Assembly: GCF_000494755.1 (NCBI RefSeq)
Contig: NC_022657.1
Location: 7,718,001 to 7,782,000 of the forward strand
Direction: 5' to 3'
Length of the DNA: 64,000 nt
DNA from: Amorphoplanes friuliensis DSM 7358
Lineage (GTDB): Bacteria > Actinomycetota > Actinomycetes > Mycobacteriales > Micromonosporaceae
The notes beneath the pieces were generated by a model. It searched no databases, was not told the DNA's origin, and worked only from the letters and a program-made list of their open reading frames with translations. The position numbers and the translations under genes are program-made. Shown here one piece after another: positions 31,441 through 39,403 of this stretch. Positions within the stretch are counted from its first letter, which is position 1; each line of letters begins with the position of its first letter.

Positions 31441-31751
31441 CGAAATCCCCCTGTCGCCGGGCGGCCATCCGCGGGCTGGCAGACCGCCCCACGGGCACGC
31501 CGAACGACAGCCCCGCGGTGGTGTTTCCCACCTCGTGGCTGTGGACGAACCTGTGGATGCCGGGGCTGCCTGACCCCAACCTGTGGATGACTTACACCCT
31601 TGTAACTACTAGATGTTGGGGTTGACGTTATGCCGCTGCGGACGCCGACGCAAGTTCACCGGCGGGTCGGCGCGCCGTATTTTCTACCTCAACACGACCG
31701 GTGCCGCACCGGTCACGGGCAGCACCCGAACGCCTTGATCAAAAACGCTTC
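31441..31751 (-). promoter_or_regulatory. nrdR-nrdJ upstream region with DnaA-box-like and inverted motifs
   Basis: This gap has no gene. Three TGTGGA-type 9-mers (31540-31548, 31552-31560, 31582-31590) resemble the actinobacterial DnaA box (TGTGGACAA). TTACACCCTTGTAA (31592-31605) is a symmetric motif and AACTACTAGATGTT (31604-31617) is a partial one centred on CTAG; either could be an NrdR box. On the minus strand TTGCGT and TAACGT with 17-bp spacing lie upstream (about 31625-31655) as a possible promoter. All are by-eye matches. Confidence 0.4.
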
Positions 31752-32075
31752 TCAGTGGTTTCGCGGGAGAACCAGGGTGTCACCGGCGTGGATGTAGTAC
31801 GTGTCGAGACCGTTCAGCTTGCGGATCTCCGCGACGACCTCACGCGGGCTGCGCCCGGAATCCGCCCGGCTCGCGATCGACCACAGCGTGTCGTGCGGCT
31901 GAACGACAACGGTCGGCGCCGGACCGGCGGGGGGATCGTCGGCCCGGGAAGCAGTGGTCCACAACACGGCACTGGCGAGAGACGCGAGCAGGATGAAGAA
32001 AGTGAGCACCACGACACGTCCCCGGCGCGTCAACCGCAACGGTGCCGGCTGCCGGCGCATACCAGTGGTCACCAC
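31752..32075 (-). CDS. LysM membrane protein, likely SOS-controlled division regulator
   Basis: A 107-residue protein with one membrane helix (VVVLTFFILLASLASAVLW) and a C-terminal LysM domain (VVQPHDTLWSIASRA; YYIHAGDTLVLP). In Mycobacterium the gene between nrdR and lexA (Rv2719c/ChiZ) also has LysM and is DNA-damage induced; in Bacillus YneA is similar. GTG 32075 with AGGAAAGGA upstream is chosen over longer starts. A LexA-box cluster lies 29 bp upstream. Confidence 0.85.
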   Translation of the reverse strand: MVTTGMRRQPAPLRLTRRGRVVVLTFFILLASLASAVLWTTASRADDPPAGPAPTVVVQPHDTLWSIASRADSGRSPREVVAEIRKLNGLDTYYIHAGDTLVLPRNH

Positions 32076-32103
32076 GGCATATTCCTTTCCTCGCATACGT
32101 CCC

Positions 32104-32159
32104 TCGGACAAGCGTTCGATAGAACGCCCGTACGACGGTCTATCAGAACAGGCGTACGG
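32104..32159. promoter_or_regulatory. cluster of three LexA (SOS) boxes
   Basis: Against the actinobacterial consensus TCGAAC-N4-GTTCGA, 32104-32119 (TCGGACAAGCGTTCGA) has one mismatch. 32120-32135 (TAGAACGCCCGTACGA) has two. 32144-32159 (CAGAACAGGCGTACGG) is weaker, with about four mismatches. The first two abut. They lie in the divergent promoter of the LysM gene and lexA, so both should be LexA-controlled. Confidence 0.8.
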
Positions 32160-32343
32160 AAGTCGAGCACTTCCGGGCGACACGCCGCGAGAAAGTCGTA
32201 CAGATGTTTGAATATGTCGCACGGCGCCGTTACGGTTCTCGGTCAAGAGGGGTCAGCCGGGCACAAGTCCATCCCCACGGCAACTGCCCGGCTCCGCGAG
32301 CGCACCACGTGCCGAGAAGGCACTGGCCGACAGGAGGGCCGAC

Positions 32344-33141
32344 GTGTCGACCGACGACCGCACGAGCCGGCAACACCAGAAGGAACTGCAGCCCGAGGCC
32401 GCCAACACCAAAGCGGCCATGCGCCGCCGGACGCCGTCCCGCGCCCGCAGCGGTGACGCGCCCCAGCTGCGCGCCGTCACGCCGGTGGTCAGCCAGTTCC
32501 CGGACCTGGTCACCGCCGACCTGACCGCCCGCCAGCGCCGGATCCTCGAATTCATCCGCGACTGGGTGGAACGCTACGGATACCCGCCGAGCGTCCGCGA
32601 GATCGGCGAGGCCGTCGGCCTGGTCTCCCCGTCGAGCGTGGCCTACCAGCTCAAGGAGCTGGAGAAGAAAGGCTTCCTCCGCCGCGACCCGAACCGCCCC
32701 CGCGCGGTCGACGTCCGCGCCCCCAGCGAGATGGTCGACGACGAGACCCTCCGGTCGGCCCGGCCCACACCGGCCTACGTGCCGCTGCTCGGCCGCATCG
32801 CCGCCGGTGGCCCGATCCTCGCCGAACAGGCCGTGGAGGAGTTCTTCCCCCTCCCCCGCGAACTCGTCGGTGAGGGTGACGTCTTCATGCTCGAGGTCAA
32901 GGGCGACTCGATGATCGACGCCGCTATCTGCAACGGGGACTGGGTCGTTGTTCGTCAGCAGCCGACCGCCAACGTCGGCGACATCGTTGCGGCCATGATC
33001 GACGGTGAGGCGACCGTTAAGAGTTACCGCCAGCGGGACGGCCATGTCTGGCTGATGCCGGCCAACCCGGCGTTCGACCCCATCCCTGGGGACGACGCCA
33101 CGGTGATGGGTCGCGTGGTCGCCGTTCTCCGCCGGGTCTGA
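32344..33141 (+). CDS. lexA: SOS repressor LexA
   Basis: A 265-residue repressor/peptidase. The winged helix (SVREIGEAVGLVSPSSVAYQL) and peptidase domain are intact. The cleavage site Ala-Gly lies in RIAAGGPILAE, the catalytic Ser in GDSMID and Lys in ATVKSY. A basic N-terminal extension of about 55 residues precedes the helix-turn-helix. GTG 32344 has AGGAGGG upstream. Confidence 0.96.
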   Translation: MSTDDRTSRQHQKELQPEAANTKAAMRRRTPSRARSGDAPQLRAVTPVVSQFPDLVTADLTARQRRILEFIRDWVERYGYPPSVREIGEAVGLVSPSSVAYQLKELEKKGFLRRDPNRPRAVDVRAPSEMVDDETLRSARPTPAYVPLLGRIAAGGPILAEQAVEEFFPLPRELVGEGDVFMLEVKGDSMIDAAICNGDWVVVRQQPTANVGDIVAAMIDGEATVKSYRQRDGHVWLMPANPAFDPIPGDDATVMGRVVAVLRRV

Positions 33142-33152
33142 CCCTCCTGTTC

Positions 33153-33180
33153 GGCGGCGGCGCTTTCCGGTGCCGCCGCC
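33153..33180 (+). terminator. hairpin after lexA
   Basis: GGCGGCGGC / GCCGCCGCC, a 9-bp stem with a 10-base loop, starts 11 bases after the lexA stop. There is no T run. It is probably the lexA 3' end; palindrome array 2 begins about 140 bp further. Confidence 0.5.
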
Positions 33181-33320
33181 GCCCTTGGTCGTGCTTGTCT
33201 TGACTCGGCGCGATCAGGTGGCCTTTGGAGTCCAGGTGGGCTTGTGTCCTATCGGCTGCCTGGAACGTCGGTCTCTCGCCACCCTGGCCTCGAGCCAGCC
33301 CGCTACGCCCCGTCGTTCCG

Positions 33321-33776
33321 CCCAACTTCACGGAAGTTGGGCGGTTGTGAGGTCGCATGGGTTCGAGAAGTCGCGTTTGGCCCTCCAGCTTCGCGAAGGC
33401 AATCCCGGCCCAGGGCGCCGCACATAGCCCGACTTCCCTGAAGTGGGGCTATCGAGGCTCGCTCACTGCCCGACTTGCTTGAAGTTGGGCTATCCAAGGC
33501 CCAACCACTGCCCGACTTCAGAGAAGTTGGGCCATCACGGCCTGCCCGCAGCCCCAACTTCCTTGAAGTCGGGCCATCACGGCCCGCCCACAGCTCCAAC
33601 TTCAGGGAAGTCGGCCATCACGGCCCGCGCAGAGCCCAACTTCAAGGAAGTCGGTAGGCACGCTCGCAACGCTGCTGCTCGACTGCAATCACGGTCTCGC
33701 GGGCATGGGACCGCCTCTGGCCCCTAACTTTCGGGAAGTCGGATCGCCCCGAGTCCAGCCGCTCCCTGACTTCCTT
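33321..33776. repeat. palindrome array 2, left part
   Basis: Nine copies of the AACTTC-N3-GAAGTT palindrome have cores at 33324, 33431, 33472, 33514, 33556, 33598, 33638, 33726 and 33768. Steps are mostly 40-42 bp, plus 88 (two units) and 107. Spacers differ from those of array 1. The last copy is interrupted by the IS element. No gene is visible between lexA and the IS. Confidence 0.88.
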
Positions 33777-33785
33777 GAGCCTTTT

Positions 33786-34568
33786 TCATCGTGTGTGATC
33801 AGCTGCCTCAACGCTGTGTAGAACCTGAATGGCCTGCACGATCGCTGTGGTCCGGCCGGGGCTGCAGCGGACCTGGACCAGGACTTTCCACTGCTTGAGA
33901 GTGGCGTTGGCGCGTTCACCGTTGGCGCGGATCGCAGCATGATCGCGGTTGAATTGCTTGTTCCAGGCGGTGAAGACTTTGCGGCCTTTGTGTTTCTTGT
34001 ACGGAGTGATCAACGGGCTTTGGGTGCCTTGGTAGGCCCGGTCGGCGAAGGTGATCACACCAGCCTTGGCCAGGGCCTCGATCAGACCGTGGGTGCGAGC
34101 CGCGGTCAGGTCATGTGCCCTGCCCGGTAGCGCCGGTGAGGCCCAGATGAGCCGCCCGGCCGGGTCGGCGACGACTTGGACATTCATACCGTGCCGGCGG
34201 TGCTTACCGGAGTAGTAAGCCTTGTCGTCGGCGACCCGGTCGATCGGGATCAGGGTGCCGTCGAGGATTGCGAACGACAGCCGCCGGATCCGGGTCATGG
34301 CGGTGGCCAGGTTGTCGGCGGTTTCGGCGAGTAGGTCGATGGCTTCGCGGACGTATCGCCAGGCGGTGGTGGTGCTGATGGCGAAGCCGGTGGCCAGGCG
34401 GTGGTAGGTGTCGCCGTTGCGCAGGTGGGCCAGGGCGAGCAGGGCTTGCCGGGCCGGGGCCAGGGCCCGCCACCGTGACCGTAGTTGCCGGCGGTGGTGG
34501 CGGATGAGGGTGGTCAGGTGGTTCAGGGACTGGCTGGACAGAGAGATCGTGGCGGGGTAAGACAGCAT
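33786..34568 (-). CDS. IS5-family DDE transposase
   Basis: A 260-residue transposase with an N-terminal helix-turn-helix (YHRLATGFAISTTTAWRYV) and a DDE domain: first Asp in AILDGTLIPID, second in TFADRAYQG, and Glu in NGERANATLKQWK. It is a single uninterrupted frame, so probably active. The ATG at 34568 sits between two sequences complementary to an upstream segment of its own mRNA, which could limit translation. Confidence 0.92.
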   Translation of the reverse strand: MLSYPATISLSSQSLNHLTTLIRHHRRQLRSRWRALAPARQALLALAHLRNGDTYHRLATGFAISTTTAWRYVREAIDLLAETADNLATAMTRIRRLSFAILDGTLIPIDRVADDKAYYSGKHRRHGMNVQVVADPAGRLIWASPALPGRAHDLTAARTHGLIEALAKAGVITFADRAYQGTQSPLITPYKKHKGRKVFTAWNKQFNRDHAAIRANGERANATLKQWKVLVQVRCSPGRTTAIVQAIQVLHSVEAADHTR

Positions 34569-34630
34569 GGTGAGGCTCCCGGTTGGGGCATCGGATCTTG
34601 GTCGACTGCTGTCTTACCGGGAGCCTCACC
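34557..34630 (-). promoter_or_regulatory. paired complementary segments around the transposase start
   Basis: In the transposase mRNA the 5' segment (34630-34617, then 34617-34608) is complementary to two stretches. The 14 bases just before the ATG (34582-34569) contain the GGGAG ribosome site. The 10 bases at the ATG and following codons (34566-34557) pair with the other half. The order makes two alternative hairpins (or a strained pseudoknot), each hiding the start region. Confidence 0.6.
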
Positions 34631-34691
34631 TTCATCGATACCCGACCCGCAGCCGCCATCGCGGCCAGCACCAACACGATGAAAAAGGCTC

Positions 34692-35412
34692 CTTGAAGTT
34701 GGGCCATCACAAGCTCACTGACAGCCCAACTTCGAGGAAGTCGGGCCATCCACGAGCCCGCATGCAGCGCGACTGCCACCACGCCTTCACGGGCGTCGGC
34801 GGCCGCCGGCCCCAGACTTCAAGGAAGTCGAGCCATCACCAACCCGCTCAGCGCCCAACTTCAAGGAAGTCGGGCCATCGACAGCCCGCCCACTGCCCAA
34901 CCTCAAGGAAGTCGGGCCATCACCAAGCCGCCCACTGCCCAACTTCAAGGGAGTCGGGCCTTTAACTGCCTGATCACTGCCCAACTTCCAGCAAGTTGGG
35001 CCATCAACAGACCGCCCACTGCCCAACTTCAAGGGAGTCAGGCCTTTAACTGCCTGATCACTGCCCAACTTCCAGTAAGTCGGGCCATCAACAGACCGCC
35101 CACTGCCCAACTTCAAGGAAGTCGGGCAGTCACGAGCCTGCGTGCAACCCCAGCCGCCACGCTTTGCGGACGTGCGGCCACCCCTGGCCTCCAACTTTCG
35201 GGAAGTCGGCTCATCCCGAGCCCACCCGCTCCCCGACTTCAAGGAAGTCGGGGCTTTAACTGCCTGCTCGCTGCCCAACTTCAAGGAAGTCGGGCCTTTA
35301 ACTGCCTGCTCACTGCCCAACTTCCAGCAAGTCGGGCCATCAACAGACCGCCCACCGCCCAACTTCAAGGAAGTTGGGCCTTTACCGGCTCGCTCACTGC
35401 CCAACTTCAGCC
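34692..35412. repeat. palindrome array 2, right part
   Basis: After the split copy, 15 palindromes have cores at 34728, 34815, 34857, 34899, 34941, 34983, 35025, 35067, 35109, 35193, 35235, 35277, 35319, 35361 and 35403. Steps are 42 bp throughout except 87 and 84 (skipped units). Many copies read AACTTC on the left and GAAGTC on the right; 34815 and 35235 carry the covaried pair GACTTC/GAAGTC. Spacer sequences drift but length is held. The last copy is truncated. Confidence 0.9.
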
Positions 35413-35637
35413 CTCAACGTGGCCGGACGAGCAGAACCCCGGGCTCGGGGCGCTCACTTCAAGCAGAACCACCAGACTGGCGCCCACCTCAACCAGGGGC
35501 AGGTCCGGCGCGCGGCGGGACAGCGAGCGGTGCTCAGCGGGTTCGAGTTGGATTCGGCCCGAATGTGGCTCGGCTGGAAAGAAACCAGGCCGGTGCCACA
35601 CCTCGTGGTGGGAACCGGCCTGGGGTGTGACTTGGGA
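35413..35637. other. gap between array 2 and the next gene
   Basis: No gene or repeat copy seen. It holds the terminator of the minus-strand gene at its right end and otherwise ordinary GC-rich sequence. Confidence 0.5.
35576..35623 (-). terminator. intrinsic terminator of the Pro/Gly-tail protein gene
   Basis: CCAGGCCGGT / ACCGGCCTGG (35585-35594 with 35614-35623) enclose a smaller inner hairpin. In the minus-strand sense the stem is followed by TTTCTTTCC. It lies 15 bp after the stop codon. Confidence 0.8.
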
Positions 35638-37752
35638 TCAGTAGTTGCGCGGGCCGCGGCCGTAGCCGGGGTTGTCGAAGCGGCCTTCGCGGCGGGGCGC
35701 GCCGTTGAGGTTGGCGTAGTTGTTCATGCCGTCGTCGCGGGCGTCCGGGCGGCCGGGCTGCCTGCCGCCGCCACCCTGAGGGCCGGCGAAGCCGGATGGG
35801 CGCTGCGAGCCGCCGGGTGGGCGGCCCGTGGAGGGCGGAGGAGGAGGCGGAGCGCCGTAGACGCCACCACCGGGGCGACCGCCACCGCCGCCGCCACCAC
35901 CGGGACGGCCGGGCTGCTGGGCACCGCCGCCTCCGGGACGACCGGGCTGCTGGGCACCGCCGCCACCGGGACGGCCGGGCTGGCCACCACCACCAGGGCG
36001 ACCGGGCTGACCACCCTGACCGGGACGGCCAGGCTGGCCTCCGCGACCGGGCTGGGCAGCCCCGCCGCCACCACCAGGGCGGCCGGGCTGAGCCGGCTGA
36101 GCGCCACCACCGGGGCGACCGGGCTGGGCCGGCTGAGCGCCACCGCCAGGACGACCAGGCTGAGCCGGCTGAGCACCTCCGCCGGGACGACCGCCACCGC
36201 CCGGGCGACCGGCCGGCGGCGGACCGCCCTGGCCGGGGCGTACAGGCTGACCTTGACCGGGACGAGCAGGCTGCCCCTGGCCCGGACGTGCACCGGGCTG
36301 ACCTTGACCCGGCCGCCCAGCAGGCTGGCCCGGGCGCGCAGCGGGCTGGCCCGGACGACCGGCAGGCTGGCCCTGGCCCGGACGAGCCGGAGGCTGGCCC
36401 TGCGGCGGACGACCCGCGGCACCGCCGTAGACGCCGCTGCCCTTCTTGGGTGCCACTTCGGGCTTACCGCCGTAGACAGGGCCCGATGGGGCTCCAGCCG
36501 GTGGGCGGTTGCCGCCGTACACACCAGGCCGCTGCAAAGCGGCAGCGCCGCCGACGGACAGGAGTTCGGTTTCGGCGTCCAGGGGCTTGGGGCCGGTCGG
36601 GTCGACGCTCTTGGTGGCGGGCTCCGGGGGGCGCTTCTTGCGGGAGCGGACGATGCCGAAGATGCCCGCGCCGACCAGGATGGCGCCGAGGATGCCTACG
36701 GCGCTGACCAGGTAGGTGATGTCGGTGAGGCTCAGGTCGGAGTACCAGGAGGCTTTGTCGGCGCCGCCTTTGCCGTCGGCGGCGAGGGCGTTGGCTTCGA
36801 CGACCTTGGTGGCCGGGGTGTAGCGGAGGATGTAGCTGTCCGCTTCCGGGTCGGGGGACGAGGCGATGTCCGAGACCGTGAAGAACTGTTTGCCGTCGGT
36901 GCCGTAGGTGATGGCCTCGCCGAACGGTTCGTTGGGGAGGCCGGTCTGGCGGGGTTTGCCCTTGAGGGCGGCCAGCACGTCGCCGTCGGCCACGTCCCAT
37001 TCGAAGGCGTCGAGGTAGGTGCGGAGGACGACCTTCGACCCGCCCGGGGCCACCGCGGCGCCGGTGACGACGCCCTGGGCCAGGCGGGCCAGGGGGCTGC
37101 CGGCGGTGTTCGTGCGGGGGAGGGTGACCTCGCCGGCCTTCTTGAGCTTGACGCCCTCGTCGTTGTTGACCTTCAGGGGGCCCGTCGGGACGTAGATGCC
37201 GGAGGGCTTGCCGACCGTTTCCTTGGTCACGATGATCGGGGTGCCGTCACCGTTGAGGAGCAGCGCCTCGGCGTCGTGCTTGTCGCCGTCCGGGTACGCC
37301 AGACGGTGGAGCTTGGGCCGCTTGGAGCCGTCGGACGGCATGGACCAGAGGCCGACGGTGCCGCGCGGGTCGTCCGGGTTGTCACGGACGTTGTTGTCGC
37401 CGATGTCGGCAACCCAGATCGTCTTGCCGTCCGGGGAGAGCGCCATGTCCTCGGTGTCGCGCGGGCCGTCACCGGTGTAGTCGACGCGCTTGGTGATCTC
37501 GCACTTGTCGTCGAGGAAGAAGACCTTGCTCAGGCTGTCGTCGTTGCCGCCGTCGTTGACCACGGCGAAGCCGTTCTTCGTGGCGACGATCCCCGACAGC
37601 TCCGGCAAGGAAGAGCTGGTGATCTTGCAAACCTTCTTGCCGGCCGCTGCCTTCGCCGAGGGGGCCGCGGGGGCGGGCTCGGCTGAGGCGGGCACGGGCC
37701 CCAACATCACCAGCCCGGAGGCAAGGATGACCGGGAACACGAGACGCCGCAT
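35638..37752 (-). CDS. exported single-pass protein with a beta-propeller-like ectodomain and Pro/Gly-rich cytoplasmic tail
   Basis: A 704-residue protein. It has a signal peptide (MRRLVFPVILASGLVMLG...PASA) and an ectodomain of about 310 residues with propeller-like strands (LPELSGIVATKNGFAVVNDG; TEDMALSPDGKTIWVADIGD, in pieces). A membrane helix lies near 345-370, followed by RSRKKR. The roughly 330-residue cytoplasmic tail is built of GRPGGG, AQPAQPGRP and RPGQGQP repeats. I know no named family for the full architecture. The tail could drive self-association or bind SH3/WW-like partners. Start ATG 37752 is chosen for the signal peptide. Confidence 0.8.
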   Translation of the reverse strand: MRRLVFPVILASGLVMLGPVPASAEPAPAAPSAKAAAGKKVCKITSSSLPELSGIVATKNGFAVVNDGGNDDSLSKVFFLDDKCEITKRVDYTGDGPRDTEDMALSPDGKTIWVADIGDNNVRDNPDDPRGTVGLWSMPSDGSKRPKLHRLAYPDGDKHDAEALLLNGDGTPIIVTKETVGKPSGIYVPTGPLKVNNDEGVKLKKAGEVTLPRTNTAGSPLARLAQGVVTGAAVAPGGSKVVLRTYLDAFEWDVADGDVLAALKGKPRQTGLPNEPFGEAITYGTDGKQFFTVSDIASSPDPEADSYILRYTPATKVVEANALAADGKGGADKASWYSDLSLTDITYLVSAVGILGAILVGAGIFGIVRSRKKRPPEPATKSVDPTGPKPLDAETELLSVGGAAALQRPGVYGGNRPPAGAPSGPVYGGKPEVAPKKGSGVYGGAAGRPPQGQPPARPGQGQPAGRPGQPAARPGQPAGRPGQGQPGARPGQGQPARPGQGQPVRPGQGGPPPAGRPGGGGRPGGGAQPAQPGRPGGGAQPAQPGRPGGGAQPAQPGRPGGGGGAAQPGRGGQPGRPGQGGQPGRPGGGGQPGRPGGGGAQQPGRPGGGGAQQPGRPGGGGGGGGRPGGGVYGAPPPPPPSTGRPPGGSQRPSGFAGPQGGGGRQPGRPDARDDGMNNYANLNGAPRREGRFDNPGYGRGPRNY

Positions 37753-37839
37753 CCGATCAGTGTCGCATGCGGCGTCCCGTACCGGTGTTACGCGTGGATC
37801 AACGCTGGTCAGCCGTCCAGTATCGGACAATCGACACCG

Positions 37840-39231
37840 CTACACACGGAATCCTTCGAGATCGGCGGCGAGCTGCTCGCCCACGCGGACGCGGAGCTCG
37901 GTGCCGTCCTCGGTGTGCCGGGTGTCGAGGACCTGGCCGGTGCGGTGGATCCGGGCGACCAGGTCTCCCCGGTCGTACGGCAGCAGCACCCGCAGGTCGA
38001 CGGCCGGCCGCGGCAGGCGCTGGGCGATCGCCGCGTGCAGCTCGTCGATGCCCAGCCCGGAGCGGGCCGAGACGAAGACCGCGTCGGGCCAGGCCCGCTT
38101 GAGCCGCAGAACGGTTTCCTCGTCGGCCGCGTCCATCTTGTTGACGACGAGGAGCTCGGGGATGCGGTCGGCGCCGACCTCACCGAGGACCTCGCGGACC
38201 GCCGACACCTGACCCTCGGGGTCGGGGTGGGCGCCGTCGACCACGTGCACGACGAGGTCGGCGTAGGCCACCTCCTCGAGCGTCGAGCGGAACGCCTCGA
38301 CGATGTGGTGCGGCAGGTGCCGGACGAAGCCGACCGTGTCGGAGAGCGTGAACACGCGCCCGTCCTCGGCGGCCGTCCGGCGGGTCGTCGGGTCGAGGGT
38401 CGCGAACAGCGCGTCCTCCACCAGCACACCCGCCGACGTCAGGCTGTTGAGCAGGCTCGACTTGCCGGCATTGGTGTACCCCGCGATGGCGACCGCGGGC
38501 ACACCGCTGTTCGTACGCTTCGAGCGCTTGGTCTGGCGTACCGTCCGCAGGCTCTTGATCTCGCGCTTGAGCCGCGAGATGCGGGTGTTGATCCGCCGGC
38601 GGTCGGTCTCGATCTTGGTTTCACCGGGGCCGCGGGTGCCGACGCCGCCGCCGGAGCCACCGGCGCCACCACCCTGCCGGGACAGCGACTCACCCCAGCC
38701 GCGCAGTCGCGGCAGGAGGTATTGCAGCTGGGCCAGCTCGACCTGGGCCTTGCCTTCCTTGCTCTTCGCGTGCTGGGCGAAGATGTCCAGGATCAGCGCC
38801 GTCCGGTCGACGACCTTGACCTTGACCTGCTCCTCGAGCTTGCGCAGCTGTGACGGCGACAGCTCGCCGTCGCAGATGACCGTGTCGGCGCCGGTCGCGA
38901 TGACCACGTCGCGCAGCTCGTCGACCTTGCCGCGGCCGATGAAGGTGGCGGCGTCGGGGCGGCCGCGGCGCTGGATGAGACCCTCGAGGACCTCGGAGCC
39001 GGCGGTCTCGGCCAGGGCGGCGAGTTCGGTGAGGGAGTTTTCCGCGTCGGAGATGCTGCCCTCGGTCCAGACACCGACCAGGACGACACGCTCGAGCCGC
39101 AGTTGCCTGTACTCGACCTCGGTGACGTCCGTGAGCTCGGTGGAGAGACCGGCGACCCGGCGCAGCGAGTGGCGCTCCTCGAGCTCCAGCTCACCGGTGG
39201 TGACGTCGGGTTCGGATACTTCAGTACGCAA
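37840..39231 (-). CDS. hflX: ribosome-associated GTPase HflX
   Basis: A 463-residue GTPase that splits stalled or hibernating 70S ribosomes. An N-terminal HflX domain with a glycine-rich linker (GGAGGSGGGVGTRGPGETK) precedes the G domain: G1 GYTNAGKSSLLN, G3 DTVGFVR, G4 NKMD. A C-terminal substrate-like domain follows. TTG 39231 is chosen because GGAGGAGG lies eight bases upstream and no other start fits. Confidence 0.95.
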   Translation of the reverse strand: MRTEVSEPDVTTGELELEERHSLRRVAGLSTELTDVTEVEYRQLRLERVVLVGVWTEGSISDAENSLTELAALAETAGSEVLEGLIQRRGRPDAATFIGRGKVDELRDVVIATGADTVICDGELSPSQLRKLEEQVKVKVVDRTALILDIFAQHAKSKEGKAQVELAQLQYLLPRLRGWGESLSRQGGGAGGSGGGVGTRGPGETKIETDRRRINTRISRLKREIKSLRTVRQTKRSKRTNSGVPAVAIAGYTNAGKSSLLNSLTSAGVLVEDALFATLDPTTRRTAAEDGRVFTLSDTVGFVRHLPHHIVEAFRSTLEEVAYADLVVHVVDGAHPDPEGQVSAVREVLGEVGADRIPELLVVNKMDAADEETVLRLKRAWPDAVFVSARSGLGIDELHAAIAQRLPRPAVDLRVLLPYDRGDLVARIHRTGQVLDTRHTEDGTELRVRVGEQLAADLEGFRV

Positions 39232-39403
39232 AAGGTGACCTCCTCCGCCCGATCGTGGCATGCCCGGGGTGCGAGCGCATCCACATAACGGCGCGGGGCG
39301 TTGTCGCAGAGTGTCTGACTCATCAGTAACCACCGGATTGGTGGCCGCTATTCCCGAAGCGCAACAATGCGGGTACGCACCCGCCAACGACGGAGGGAAC
39401 ACC

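Larger units (their letters stand above)
33777..34691 (-). mobile_element. IS5-like insertion sequence (915 bp)
   Basis: Perfect 18-bp terminal inverted repeats (GAGCCTTTTTCATCGTGT at 33777-33794 and its inverse at 34674-34691) bound a single transposase gene. CTT directly repeated at 33774-33776 and 34692-34694 is a 3-bp target duplication. Deleting the element and one CTT restores an intact array palindrome and the 42-bp step to the next one. The transposase stop codon lies inside the left terminal repeat. It appears intact and recently inserted. Confidence 0.92.

Noticed and set aside
31441..31751. Cobalamin riboswitch upstream of the B12-dependent reductase
   Set aside because: No B12-box-like conserved segment or long structured leader is visible.
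34787..35404. Minus-strand frame with GPTSLKLGS peptide repeats in array 2
   Set aside because: Codon third positions lack the strong G/C bias of genes here and the peptide is explained by the palindrome and its period.
33321..35412. CRISPR array (about 22-bp palindromic repeat, about 20-bp spacers)
   Set aside because: Repeats are degenerate, neighbouring spacers resemble each other, no leader or cas gene is present, and the same palindrome recurs in four separate gaps, two of them with other periods.
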